A stretch of DNA of 9,394 nucleotides from Candidatus Melainabacteria bacterium (GCA_028817775.1 JAPPOW010000006.1:1-9394), one strand, 5' to 3'. Shown: positions 1 to 6,633, counted from the stretch's first letter. Made by a program: numbers and translations. The notes: a model not told the origin generated them from the sequence alone.

Positions 1-527
1 TCTTGAAATTTAGTTACTTGGTCTGATTCACCAAACTCTAGTGCTCCAAAACGTCCTAGTGGCGCAACTGCAGTGAGTGTCGCTAATTTGCCATGATCTT
101 TGTGGAACTTGATAGTCTTGGCAATGTCTACATCAGCAAGCCCATCACCATAAGTCATACAAAAATCTTCATCACCAATATAATCCTTGATGCGTTTTAA
201 TCTGCCGCCAGTCATAGTATGTTCGCCGGTATCAACCACTGTAACCTTCCAAGGCTCACAATGATGGTTGTGGATAATTAATTCGTTGTTGCGTAGATCA
301 AAACTTACGTCTGACTTATGCATAAAATAGTTGGCAAAATATTCTTTAATCACATAGCTTTTGTAGCCAGCACAAATAATGAAATCATTGATGCCATGCT
401 TGGAATAAATTTTCATCACATGCCAAAGAATTGGCTTGCCACCAATTTCAATCATTGGCTTTGGCCTCATCACCGTTTCTTCGGTGATCCTTGTACCAAG
501 ACCACCAGCTAGAATAACTGCTTTCAC
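1..527 (-). CDS. rfbF: Glucose-1-phosphate cytidylyltransferase (3' part beyond window)
   Basis: Makes CDP-glucose from CTP and glucose-1-phosphate, the entry step to CDP-dideoxysugars of surface polysaccharides; cytoplasmic. The 175 visible codons start VKAVILAGGLGTR, with the nucleotide-binding loop GGLGTRITEET at residues 8-18, RPKPM at 21-25, the family-typical DTGEHTMTGGRLKR at 99-112, and YGDG at 126-129 as the metal and nucleotide site. The family is about 255 residues, so roughly the last third lies beyond the left edge. The start is taken as GTG at 525-527 because family members begin MKAVILAGG; an in-frame TTG nine codons upstream is less likely. It follows ftsX on the same strand, separated by a palindromic element, so it is probably a separate unit. 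No clear promoter was found. The family assignment is strong; the exact sugar pathway cannot be read from one gene. Confidence 0.9.
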   Translation of the reverse strand, partial: MKAVILAGGLGTRITEETVMRPKPMIEIGGKPILWHVMKIYSKHGINDFIICAGYKSYVIKEYFANYFMHKSDVSFDLRNNELIIHNHHCEPWKVTVVDTGEHTMTGGRLKRIKDYIGDEDFCMTYGDGLADVDIAKTIKFHKDHGKLATLTAVAPLGRFGALEFGESDQVTKFQ

Positions 528-582
528 ATATATATCAGACCCTGGCAAGGATTGGCTTAGGCTCAAGTTTTTGGTGGTATGA

Positions 583-624
583 CTAGGTTCTGAGGTCTAG
601 GTTGTTAGGTCTAGAGGTTAGATT
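583..624. repeat. Three imperfect 14-nt tandem repeats
   Basis: Three adjacent units of 14 nt begin at 583, 597 and 611: CTAGGTTCTGAGGT, CTAGGTTGTTAGGT and CTAGAGGTTAGATT. The first two differ at two positions and the third is more diverged. The array lies in the ftsX-rfbF intergenic region and abuts the left arm of the palindromic element. No function can be assigned. Confidence 0.6.
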
Positions 625-737
625 TGTTATGTAAGCTTCAAGAGCAAGGCTTGCGAAGTCCGTAAGGATGTGTCCGAAGTTGGCTGAAGCCAATGAGGAC
701 TCGCATAACGTAGCTATTGGAGCTTACGTGACAAATC
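621..737. repeat. 117-bp compound palindromic element after ftsX
   Basis: The outer arms 621-637 and 721-737 are inverted repeats matching at 15 of 17 positions. Nested inside are a second arm pair (TGCGAAGTCC at 652-661 against GGACTCGCA at 697-705, one bulge) and a central hairpin TTGGC-TGAA-GCCAA at 680-693. The right arm ends one base before the ftsX stop codon, so in ftsX mRNA it would form a long folded 3' end. There is no T-run after it, so it is not a classical terminator. Sharp edges and nested symmetry suggest a dispersed palindromic repeat or a MITE-like insertion; copies elsewhere cannot be checked here. Confidence 0.7.
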
Positions 738-1613
738 TTAGGTGCCAATATATTTTTGGGTGGTAAGGAATGAACTCAATCCACAAACCAAAATCCCAGT
801 AAGTGACAGGATCACAAATATCACCCCGAGATCAGCACCTGAATCAAAATTAAAAGTCACTGGCATAATGGTCTTGAAACTAGCTTGAAAAGAACCCCAA
901 ACAGTTTGTTGCAGTAGTACCAAAGGTACAATTGCCAGTAAGGAAGCAATTAAGCCATAAAAAATACCATGGAAAATAAAAGGTCCGCGGATAAACCAAT
1001 CGTCGACACCCACTAAGCGCAAGATCTCTATTTCAAGAGAGCGGCTCTTGATCACCAGTTGGATAGTATTGGAAACAATAGTGATAGTGCCAACTGCAAG
1101 GATTAAAGTAATCAGGACTCCAAATGAGAATAGAATGGTGCGCACTCGCTCAAGTCCATTGAATAGCTCTGGAGCATAACTAATTTGCTCAATGCCAGCT
1201 AGGGTTTTGACTTCCTTAATCACCTCTTGTAAGTATTCTGGTTTGTGAATATTTACATGAATAGTGTTAGGTAGTGGATTACCAGCAATGTCACTAAATT
1301 GAAACTTCTTACGGAAACGTTCCCAAGCAACGTCCTTAGTTACAATTTCAACTTTATCTACTTTAGGGTTCTTGCTGATTTCATTAGCGATTTCTTGCGG
1401 ACCAGCAGAATCAAGTAGATAGATGGAGAACTCAAGTTGAGTATCCAAATTCTGTGAGATTTGTTTGATTGAAGAGTTGAGTTGCAGCACACCACCAAAT
1501 AGAGCAAGGGCGACGGCAAGAATACTGATTACAATTACATTTGAGAATCCACCAGCCTTGATACTGCTAAGTGCTTCTTGTAAAGTTCGCCAAATGATTC
1601 TTATTTCTTTCAT
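738..1613 (-). CDS. ftsX: Cell division ABC transporter permease FtsX
   Basis: Membrane half of the FtsEX complex, which couples ATP hydrolysis by FtsE to activation of peptidoglycan hydrolases at the division site. The 291 residues fit the family's usual length. Four membrane segments are visible at about 24-46, 158-181, 208-232 and 262-284. The extracellular domain lies between the first two (about 47-157) and contains the family-typical NPLPNTIHV at 112-120. The cytoplasmic stretch around residues 191-215 (SLEIEILRLVGVDDWFIRGPF) is typical of FtsX. The ATG at 1611-1613 overlaps the ftsE stop (TGA at 1610-1612) in an ATGA junction, indicating translational coupling. It is the last gene of the ftsE-ftsX pair. 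Family assignment is secure. Confidence 0.95.
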   Translation of the reverse strand: MKEIRIIWRTLQEALSSIKAGGFSNVIVISILAVALALFGGVLQLNSSIKQISQNLDTQLEFSIYLLDSAGPQEIANEISKNPKVDKVEIVTKDVAWERFRKKFQFSDIAGNPLPNTIHVNIHKPEYLQEVIKEVKTLAGIEQISYAPELFNGLERVRTILFSFGVLITLILAVGTITIVSNTIQLVIKSRSLEIEILRLVGVDDWFIRGPFIFHGIFYGLIASLLAIVPLVLLQQTVWGSFQASFKTIMPVTFNFDSGADLGVIFVILSLTGILVCGLSSFLTTQKYIGT

Positions 1614-2311
1614 CGTTTAAGTCCTTGAGCTAGTCCGGTACTGCGAATAATTGGACCAGTGTCACTAGTTACTCTACCTTTGTCTAGAGTAATGACCCGC
1701 TTGCCAATATTTTCAACTATATGTTGATTGTGGGTACTGACTAATACTGTAGTACCGCGCTCAGAAATCTTAGAAAGCAAATTAAAAATCTCAATACTAG
1801 TAGCTGGATCCAAGTTACCAGTAGGCTCATCAGCAATCACCAGTGGTGGTCCTTGGACAATCGCGCGGGCAATACCAACGCGCTGTTGTTCACCACCAGA
1901 AAGTTCACTTGGTAGATTAAATGCACGCTCCAATAGACCAACTAAATTGAGGGCACCAGAAACCCGTTTCTGGATTTCATATTCTTCAGCACCAAGTCCA
2001 CGCAAGGCATAAGCTACATTTTCAAAGGCTGATTTATGAGGCAAGAGTTTAAAATCCTGAAAGACAATACCCATGCGACGTCTTAGATAAGGAATCTTAG
2101 AATCAGAAAGTGAACTGACATCTATATTACCGATGACAATACTGCCAGAGCTTGGGCGCTCCTCACGATAAAGCAACTTCATTAAGGTAGATTTACCAGC
2201 ACCGCTTGAGCCAACTAGTAATGCCATTTCGCCAGCGCCAATTTCAAGATTAACTCCGTCAAGAGCCTTGATTTTGCCGTATTGTTTGGTGACATTTTTG
2301 AGACGAATCAT
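1610..2311 (-). CDS. ftsE: Cell division ATP-binding protein FtsE
   Basis: ATPase subunit of FtsEX, on the cytoplasmic face of the membrane. All ABC motifs are intact in 233 residues: Walker A GSSGAGKS at 34-41, Q-loop Q85 in VFQDFKLLP, signature LSGGEQQR from 137, Walker B LVIADEP at 157-163, and H-loop H194 in VSTHN. RRRMGIVFQDFKLLPHKSAFENV is characteristic of FtsE among small ABC ATPases. The ATG at 2309-2311 is preceded by TATAAT only 10 nt upstream, so the gene appears to have its own promoter with an almost absent leader and no Shine-Dalgarno site, although murJ ends just 18 nt upstream on the same strand. The C-terminal tail (about 213-233) is slightly longer than in E. coli FtsE. Confidence 0.96.
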   Translation of the reverse strand: MIRLKNVTKQYGKIKALDGVNLEIGAGEMALLVGSSGAGKSTLMKLLYREERPSSGSIVIGNIDVSSLSDSKIPYLRRRMGIVFQDFKLLPHKSAFENVAYALRGLGAEEYEIQKRVSGALNLVGLLERAFNLPSELSGGEQQRVGIARAIVQGPPLVIADEPTGNLDPATSIEIFNLLSKISERGTTVLVSTHNQHIVENIGKRVITLDKGRVTSDTGPIIRSTGLAQGLKR

Positions 2312-2321
2312 CGAAGGTCTT

Positions 2322-2327
2322 ATTATA
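2322..2327 (-). promoter_or_regulatory. Candidate -10 box of ftsE, abutting the murJ stop
   Basis: TATAAT on the minus strand ends 10 nt before the ftsE ATG and begins 2 nt after the murJ stop (TAG, 2330-2332). Transcription starting about 7 nt downstream would leave a leader of only about 3 nt. No good -35 hexamer was seen. The match to the spacing of the other promoters in this window supports it. Confidence 0.55.
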
Positions 2328-2329
2328 AC

Positions 2330-3619
2330 CTACCTAAACTTAGCTCTAAGAATCATAAACAAGATTGCAGCATTGACCACACTGACTAAGGTGGTGGATA
2401 TAGCAATACCATTTAAGCCGAATCTTTCGACCAAAAGAAAATTGAGAACTAGTTTGAGGCTGATACCGAAGAGCATGACCAAAAACGGTGAGCGTGAGTC
2501 ACCGAAGCTATAACAAGCTCGGGCAAAGCTATCCTTGAATACATAAGGAATGATTGAGATGCACAGATAGAAAAATAGTGAGCTGACCATTGCTGTTGAG
2601 TTGGCAGTAAAAGCACCGCGTTCGAACAAGATGCGAATAATTTCTTCAGACCAATACATGCCAACAAAAGTTGCTGGTATACACATCAAAGTTAGGATGC
2701 CAATTGATTTACGCAGTAATCGCTTGATTTCATCCAACTTAAGCTCTTTGACAAGCTCAGTGATGCGCGGGAATAGTGGCACTAAAAATGCAGTCAGCAA
2801 AACTCCAAGTGGCAATTGAATCAAACGGTTGGCTAGTACCAAAGAAGTCCAGCTGCCTTCTTCAAGCCCCTTGCAAAAGAAACTATCTATAAAGACCATG
2901 GCTTGAGCAATGCCAGTACTAAAGAGTGCTGGAAATAAAATCTTGTGGTAATCCTTGATTGCAGTATCATTCTTGGGCTGTGTCCCAGACTCCTTATGGC
3001 TTGATCTAATTTGCATCAAGCCAGGGATTTGGAAACCCAAGCTGAGCGCACCACCAATGCTCGTACCGAGTGCTAGCGCGATACCATTAGCAGCATCACC
3101 CATCAAAAAGACAGCTGCAATTAGCGCAATATTGACAACTGCTGGAGCCAGTGAGGGTTCTACATAGCGTTTGTAACAATTTAAAATTGCAAAGATGATA
3201 CCGATTGGTCCGCAGAGCACAATTAGTGGTAATAAAATATCGATATTAGTTAGGGTTGCTTGAAAGTATTCAATTTTGTTCTCATCAATAAAGAATTTGA
3301 GTAGGTGTCCCTTGTAAACGTAGATGCCAAGTGCAATTGCACTAAGTCCAAAACTGGTCTTGATTAGAATATCTTTGATGAAATCCCAGGTGCTGTGGTT
3401 CTGTTCAAGCTTGGGCAAGGTAGCAACGATAGCGCTATAGAAAGGTCCACCAATGGTACCGAAGATGATAAAGAAGTTACCAGTAAATAAGTAAGCCAGG
3501 TTGAAGGCATCAGCCATCATTGAGGTGCCAAAGTAATTTGCAATCACTAAGTCGCGGACTAAGCCTAGTACTTTACTAAGTACAGTGAGACCTGCGACCA
3601 GTGAAGCTACTCTAAACAT
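2330..3619 (-). CDS. murJ: Lipid II flippase MurJ/MviN family, short form
   Basis: Flips the peptidoglycan precursor lipid II across the inner membrane. The N-terminus carries the family hallmark SKVLGLVRDLVIANYFGTSMMADAF at 15-39, including the conserved arginine and aspartate of the LVRD motif (R22, D23). RLIQLPLGVLLTAFLVPLFPR around residues 265-286 and FERGAFT around 333-339 are further MurJ signatures. About 12 hydrophobic segments can be counted, with the last ending near residue 425. At 429 residues it is shorter than the usual 500 or so with 14 segments, so TM13-14 appear to be missing. The reading frame ends naturally, with no frameshift seen. The ATG at 3617-3619 has an AGGGG Shine-Dalgarno-like site 11 nt upstream, unlike most genes here. 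It lies 45 nt after pgk. A broader MATE/MOP-superfamily lipid flippase is the alternative. Confidence 0.9.
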   Translation of the reverse strand: MFRVASLVAGLTVLSKVLGLVRDLVIANYFGTSMMADAFNLAYLFTGNFFIIFGTIGGPFYSAIVATLPKLEQNHSTWDFIKDILIKTSFGLSAIALGIYVYKGHLLKFFIDENKIEYFQATLTNIDILLPLIVLCGPIGIIFAILNCYKRYVEPSLAPAVVNIALIAAVFLMGDAANGIALALGTSIGGALSLGFQIPGLMQIRSSHKESGTQPKNDTAIKDYHKILFPALFSTGIAQAMVFIDSFFCKGLEEGSWTSLVLANRLIQLPLGVLLTAFLVPLFPRITELVKELKLDEIKRLLRKSIGILTLMCIPATFVGMYWSEEIIRILFERGAFTANSTAMVSSLFFYLCISIIPYVFKDSFARACYSFGDSRSPFLVMLFGISLKLVLNFLLVERFGLNGIAISTTLVSVVNAAILFMILRAKFR

Positions 3620-3630
3620 GTGTGCTGATT

Positions 3631-3650
3631 CCCCTGGGCTTCAGGTTATA
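3631..3650 (-). promoter_or_regulatory. Candidate -10 and ribosome binding site of murJ
   Basis: On the minus strand, TATAAC (3645-3650) is followed by AGGGG (3631-3635), which sits 11 nt before the murJ ATG. A start about 7 nt after the hexamer would give a leader of about 18 nt containing the Shine-Dalgarno site. Read-through from pgk is equally possible. Confidence 0.4.
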
Positions 3651-3664
3651 AGGCGACACTCGAC

Positions 3665-5008
3665 TCACGTCTCGGTCGCTACCTTTTGTCTGGCGGCATC
3701 CTTTTCAGGATGCCTAGCTTTTTTCAATTCTTCAGCAAAACTTTTCTTAGATGCTGGAGCTTCGTCCTCTTCTTCTGTGCTATAACCATCTAGGCAAGCG
3801 AGTCCTGGCAAAGTCTTGCCTTCAAGGAATTCTAGAGAGGCACCACCACCAGTACTAACATGAGTCAATTGATTTTTAGCAATGCCAAATTTCTCTAAAG
3901 CAGCTACTGAATCACCACCACCAACAATAGTAGTGCCGCCCTTGGCTGTTAGTTCTACTAAAGCTAGGGCTAGAGCCTTGGTACCATTGGCAAGTGAATC
4001 AAATTCAAACACACCCATTGGTCCGTTCCAAAGTATGGTCTTGGATTGACTTACCAGAGTGACAAACTCTTTGACTGTCTCTGGTCCAATATCCATGCCT
4101 TGTCTATCTTCGGCGATTTGATTGGAAGCACAGACTTCCGTATCAAGTTCATCACTTGGCTTACAATCATCAAAGATATTGATATTGGCAATAACCTTAC
4201 TGTCCTTAGGCAGGATGATCGCAGTATTGTACTGATCAGCGAGGCTCAAAATCTCACGCGCGGTATCAAGATGATCATCTTCACAAATACTCTGACCAAT
4301 CTGCCCGCCCTGAGCTTTGATGAAAGTATATGCCATGCCACCACCAATAATAATGGTGTCAACCTTAGGCACTAGTTCTTTCATTACTGAAATTTTGGAG
4401 CTAACCTTGGCACCACCAATAATTGCAGTAAATGGTCTCTCGGGATCATTTAATTTTGATCCGAGCATTTCAACTTCCTTGTGCATTAACAAACCGGCTA
4501 CTGCGGGGTTCAAATAACTACTCACAGCTTGAGTGCTAGCGTGGGCGCGGTGAGCTGCACCAAAGGCATCATTGACATAAAGATCAGCCAACTTAGAAAG
4601 TTCTTTGGCAAAGTCAGTATCATTAGTTTCTTCACCAGGGTAAAATCTAATATTTTCAACTAGAGCTACGTCACCAGCCTTCATAGCTTGAGTCTGTGCC
4701 ACTACTTCATTACCAATTGCAGTGTTGAATTTCAAAACAGTTTTGCCAAGCAAATTAGAAAGATGTTTGGCTACCGGGTCAAGCTTGAGTTTATCCACCA
4801 CCTGACCTTTGGGTCTACCCAAGTGAGAAACCAAAATTACTTTGGCTTGGTTTTCAATTAAGTACCTAATAGTTGGCAGCGCGGCTTGAATGCGGCTATC
4901 ATCAGTGATCTCAAGTTGAGAATTGAAAGGTACGTTGAAGTCTACTCGCACTAGCACCCGCTTAGCGCTCAGTTCACTAGTTCCTAATTCGCTTATTGTC
5001 TTGATCAT
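3665..5008 (-). CDS. pgk: Phosphoglycerate kinase with a charged C-terminal extension
   Basis: Glycolytic enzyme transferring phosphate from 1,3-bisphosphoglycerate to ADP; cytoplasmic. Conserved PGK motifs appear in order: VLVRVDFNVPF (about 18-28), the substrate loop SHLGRPKG (about 60-67), YVNDAFGAAHRAHAS (about 144-158), IGGAKVSSKI, GGGMAYTF, LPKDSKV, WNGPMGVFE, GGGDSVAAL, and the terminal VSTGGGASLEFLEGKTLPGL. The canonical fold ends near residue 403. A further 44 or so residues follow, starting with an acidic run STEEEDEAP and ending with a basic helix-like stretch (KKSFAEELKKARHPEKDAARQK), making 447 residues against the usual 390-420. The ATG at 5006-5008 lies 3 nt after the stop of the upstream lipoprotein gene, with no Shine-Dalgarno site, so coupled translation is likely. 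Confidence 0.95.
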   Translation of the reverse strand: MIKTISELGTSELSAKRVLVRVDFNVPFNSQLEITDDSRIQAALPTIRYLIENQAKVILVSHLGRPKGQVVDKLKLDPVAKHLSNLLGKTVLKFNTAIGNEVVAQTQAMKAGDVALVENIRFYPGEETNDTDFAKELSKLADLYVNDAFGAAHRAHASTQAVSSYLNPAVAGLLMHKEVEMLGSKLNDPERPFTAIIGGAKVSSKISVMKELVPKVDTIIIGGGMAYTFIKAQGGQIGQSICEDDHLDTAREILSLADQYNTAIILPKDSKVIANINIFDDCKPSDELDTEVCASNQIAEDRQGMDIGPETVKEFVTLVSQSKTILWNGPMGVFEFDSLANGTKALALALVELTAKGGTTIVGGGDSVAALEKFGIAKNQLTHVSTGGGASLEFLEGKTLPGLACLDGYSTEEEDEAPASKKSFAEELKKARHPEKDAARQKVATET

Positions 5009-5011
5009 AAT

Positions 5012-5650
5012 TTATAAGCTGTCAATCCAGTCAACAGTGTTGAGTGAGAGCTTTTGCAGCACTACAGGGAACTCAAGCCCCTCAAGTGAAGCTTTGTCTT
5101 CTGGTAGACGTAAACCAATCTGGTTTTCAATCACATTAAGTTTTTTGTCAAGATGCACCAAGCGTGGGAAAGAATTCATTGCAAGCTCATCATGAAATTT
5201 ATTGGCAAAGTCGTAAACCCATTGTGCTTTGATAGTACTATTTTTCTTGCGCTTAGCTTGGAATTCTTCTGGAGTGGCATGAGCTCCATCCATAACGATA
5301 ATCATGCGTGGATCAGATTTGGTTTTCTGACTACTCATCACTGCAAGTAGTGATTCGCAAAATACGCAGCCAGGCTTGACTAAGATCACCAGCGATTCTT
5401 TACCACCAATGACAGAGCTTAAATTTTTGATCGCATTTTTGCTATCTTTGACTTGAAAGCCGGCAAGAATCTCAGATAAGTCATCACCAACAGCGATTTC
5501 TTTAGGTTCTGCTGTCTCTGGCACTTCAGTTGAAACACCTGATTCTTGTTTGCCTGGTTCTGGTGCCTTGGAAGCTTGGGTTTCAGAGCGGCTGCATGAT
5601 TGCATTAATGCCAAAACCAAAATTATAGAAACTATTCTGAACTTGTTCAT
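5012..5650 (-). CDS. Thioredoxin-like CxxC lipoprotein
   Basis: Predicted envelope lipoprotein of 212 residues. The N-terminus MNKFRIVSIILVLALMQSC gives a positive start, a hydrophobic core and a lipobox-like MQSC with C19 as the lipidation residue. A low-complexity linker (about 20-55, rich in E, P, S) leads to a thioredoxin-like domain: LVILVKPGCVFCE places the CVFC pair at 95-98, and NSFPRLVHLD (159-168) supplies the probable cis-proline P162. This suggests a thiol-disulfide oxidoreductase in the periplasm or on the outer face; its direction and substrate are unknown. The start is ATG at 5648-5650 because that frames the signal peptide; an in-frame TTG at 5675-5677 adds nine polar residues. 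It lies 3 nt upstream of pgk and diverges from the VKOR gene, a plausible redox partner. Confidence 0.75.
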   Translation of the reverse strand: MNKFRIVSIILVLALMQSCSRSETQASKAPEPGKQESGVSTEVPETAEPKEIAVGDDLSEILAGFQVKDSKNAIKNLSSVIGGKESLVILVKPGCVFCESLLAVMSSQKTKSDPRMIIVMDGAHATPEEFQAKRKKNSTIKAQWVYDFANKFHDELAMNSFPRLVHLDKKLNVIENQIGLRLPEDKASLEGLEFPVVLQKLSLNTVDWIDSL

Positions 5651-5656
5651 TTTTTT

Positions 5657-5714
5657 ATTAGACCTGGTTAGGCTCAATCTTCGATTTCGCTACAGGTCTG
5701 TACTATTATATAAT
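5657..5714. promoter_or_regulatory. Divergent promoter region between redox lipoprotein and VKOR genes
   Basis: Two overlapping -10 boxes lie back to back: TATAAT on plus at 5709-5714, 6 nt before the VKOR ATG, and TATAAT on minus at 5705-5710. The minus one would give a leader of about 47 nt for the lipoprotein gene. A weaker minus hexamer TCTAAT (5657-5662), 6 nt before that ATG, is an alternative with no leader. An inverted repeat AGACCTG (5660-5666) / CAGGTCT (5693-5699), with 26 nt between, lies in the same region and could be an operator. The overlapping boxes imply that the two directions exclude each other. Confidence 0.5.
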
Positions 5715-5720
5715 AAGTCT

Positions 5721-6146
5721 ATGCGCCCGGTTTATATAGCAGCTTATTCTTTATTACTAGTATTGATTATTAATGCTAGCTATCTCAGTTATAAATATGT
5801 GAATTTTTACTGGGGCGGCAATTTTCTCGAGAGCTTAGAATGTGCTGACGGTTGTGATGCGGTGATGATGTCACAATATGCTTTGCTCTTTGGGATCCCT
5901 GTTCCTCTTTGGGGTTTGGCTTATTTTCTAGTGCTGGCGGCTGCTTTTTGGATTTTTACTCAGGATAAATTACAGCCATTGATACTGGATGCCCTAATTG
6001 TCATTGGCTTAATTGCAGCGACTGTGTTTGTATTGATACTTTATCTCAAGCTTCAGCAAATCTGTAAGTTTTGCCTTCTGTCACATATTTGTACCTTATT
6101 GTTTGCGCTTAACTACTTCTTTGGAATTAGAGAGACTACAAGTTGA
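5721..6146 (+). CDS. Vitamin K epoxide reductase (VKOR) family membrane oxidoreductase
   Basis: Bacterial VKORs re-oxidise periplasmic thioredoxin-like partners and pass electrons to quinone, the same role as DsbB. The 141-residue protein has four hydrophobic segments (about 5-25, 57-80, 86-110, 116-135). It carries both cysteine pairs of the family: the loop pair C41 and C45 in CADGC, followed by the typical DAVMMSQYALLFGIPVPLWGLAYF, and the quinone-side CKFC at 115-118. It is a bare VKOR domain; many cyanobacterial homologues carry a fused thioredoxin domain, here supplied by separate neighbouring genes. The ATG at 5721-5723 follows TATAAT by 6 nt, suggesting a leaderless message. The frame stays open upstream, but no good start is needed there. 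Its 3' end overlaps the convergent thioredoxin-like gene by 34 bp. Confidence 0.88.
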   Translation: MRPVYIAAYSLLLVLIINASYLSYKYVNFYWGGNFLESLECADGCDAVMMSQYALLFGIPVPLWGLAYFLVLAAAFWIFTQDKLQPLILDALIVIGLIAATVFVLILYLKLQQICKFCLLSHICTLLFALNYFFGIRETTS

Positions 6147-6511
6147 GTTAATTCTTGAGGCTTAATTGCACCGAGTCTTTCACCAAGTAATTCACCCTCA
6201 GCGTTATAGAACTGAGTATCTGGCACCCCGCCCTTCTTAGTGCGGTATTGACGAGCTAGTTGCCCGCCACGCTTAGTGTCTATATCAATATAGAAAAAAT
6301 TAATGTCATTATTATATTTAGCTTGCAGTTCTTTAAAGACAGGAAACATCTTTTTACAATAACCACACCAGTTGGCGTAGAACATAATCACTGAGGGCTT
6401 TTTCTCGGAAATTAGATTGGCAGCTGGAGCTGGAGCCTGAGTTTTGCTGGTGCTTGGGCTATTGCAACCTATCAAAGATGCTAGTAAACAGAGGGCAAGG
6501 AAATACTTCAC
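6113..6511 (-). CDS. Thioredoxin-fold lipoprotein (WCGYC)
   Basis: Predicted lipid-anchored thioredoxin-family protein of 132 residues. VKYFLALCLLASLIGC gives a short signal sequence with lipobox LIGC (C16). A P/A/S/T-rich linker follows, then VIMFYANWCGYCKKMFPVF with active-site cysteines C49 and C52, YIDIDTKRGGQLARQY, and GGVPDTQFYN holding the cis-proline P97. This is a full-length thioredoxin domain facing the periplasm or cell surface. The start is the GTG at 6509-6511, as it gives a proper signal peptide and lies 6 nt after TATAAT. The frame also extends to a TTG at 6599-6601, but that would translate the promoter repeat. It overlaps the VKOR gene tail to tail by 34 bp and is the obvious redox partner candidate. 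A thiol oxidase or reductase role cannot be separated from sequence alone. Confidence 0.82.
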   Translation of the reverse strand: MKYFLALCLLASLIGCNSPSTSKTQAPAPAANLISEKKPSVIMFYANWCGYCKKMFPVFKELQAKYNNDINFFYIDIDTKRGGQLARQYRTKKGGVPDTQFYNAEGELLGERLGAIKPQELTQLVVSLIPKK

Positions 6512-6517
6512 ACCACC

Positions 6518-6625
6518 ATTATACAGGGTCGTATACGGACATTGGACATAATCTGGTATTACGCGCAGAAACTTGATTTTATAATACTTAATTATGTCCA
6601 ATGTCCGTATACGACCCTGTATAAT
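6518..6625. promoter_or_regulatory. Mirrored divergent promoters in a perfect 35-bp inverted repeat
   Basis: Arms 6518-6552 and 6591-6625 are perfect reverse complements (35 of 35), with a 38-nt spacer in which a further 6 bp (6556-6561 against 6582-6587) also match. The outermost hexamer of each arm is an outward TATAAT: at 6620-6625, 8 nt before the trigger factor ATG, and at 6518-6523 on minus, 6 nt before the GTG of the thioredoxin-like gene. Inside each arm are a CGTATACG palindrome (6530-6537 and 6606-6613) and a tandem ATGTCC pair (6594-6599 and 6601-6606; mirrored in the left arm). No TTGACA-like -35 is evident, so the inner motifs may bind a regulator. Both genes would share identical control. 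Confidence 0.7.
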
Positions 6626-6633
6626 TAGGGCTT

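Noticed and set aside
318..512. Plus-strand open frame inside the cytidylyltransferase gene.
   Set aside because: A shadow of a strongly conserved minus-strand coding region, with no promoter or family match.
5550..5720. Open frame extending the VKOR gene upstream.
   Set aside because: It is antisense to the lipoprotein gene's signal region and crosses the -10 box; the ATG at 5721 matches family length.
6512..6601. N-terminal extension of the thioredoxin-like gene to a TTG at 6599-6601.
   Set aside because: It would translate the promoter inverted repeat and bury the signal peptide; the GTG at 6509-6511 gives a proper lipoprotein signal.
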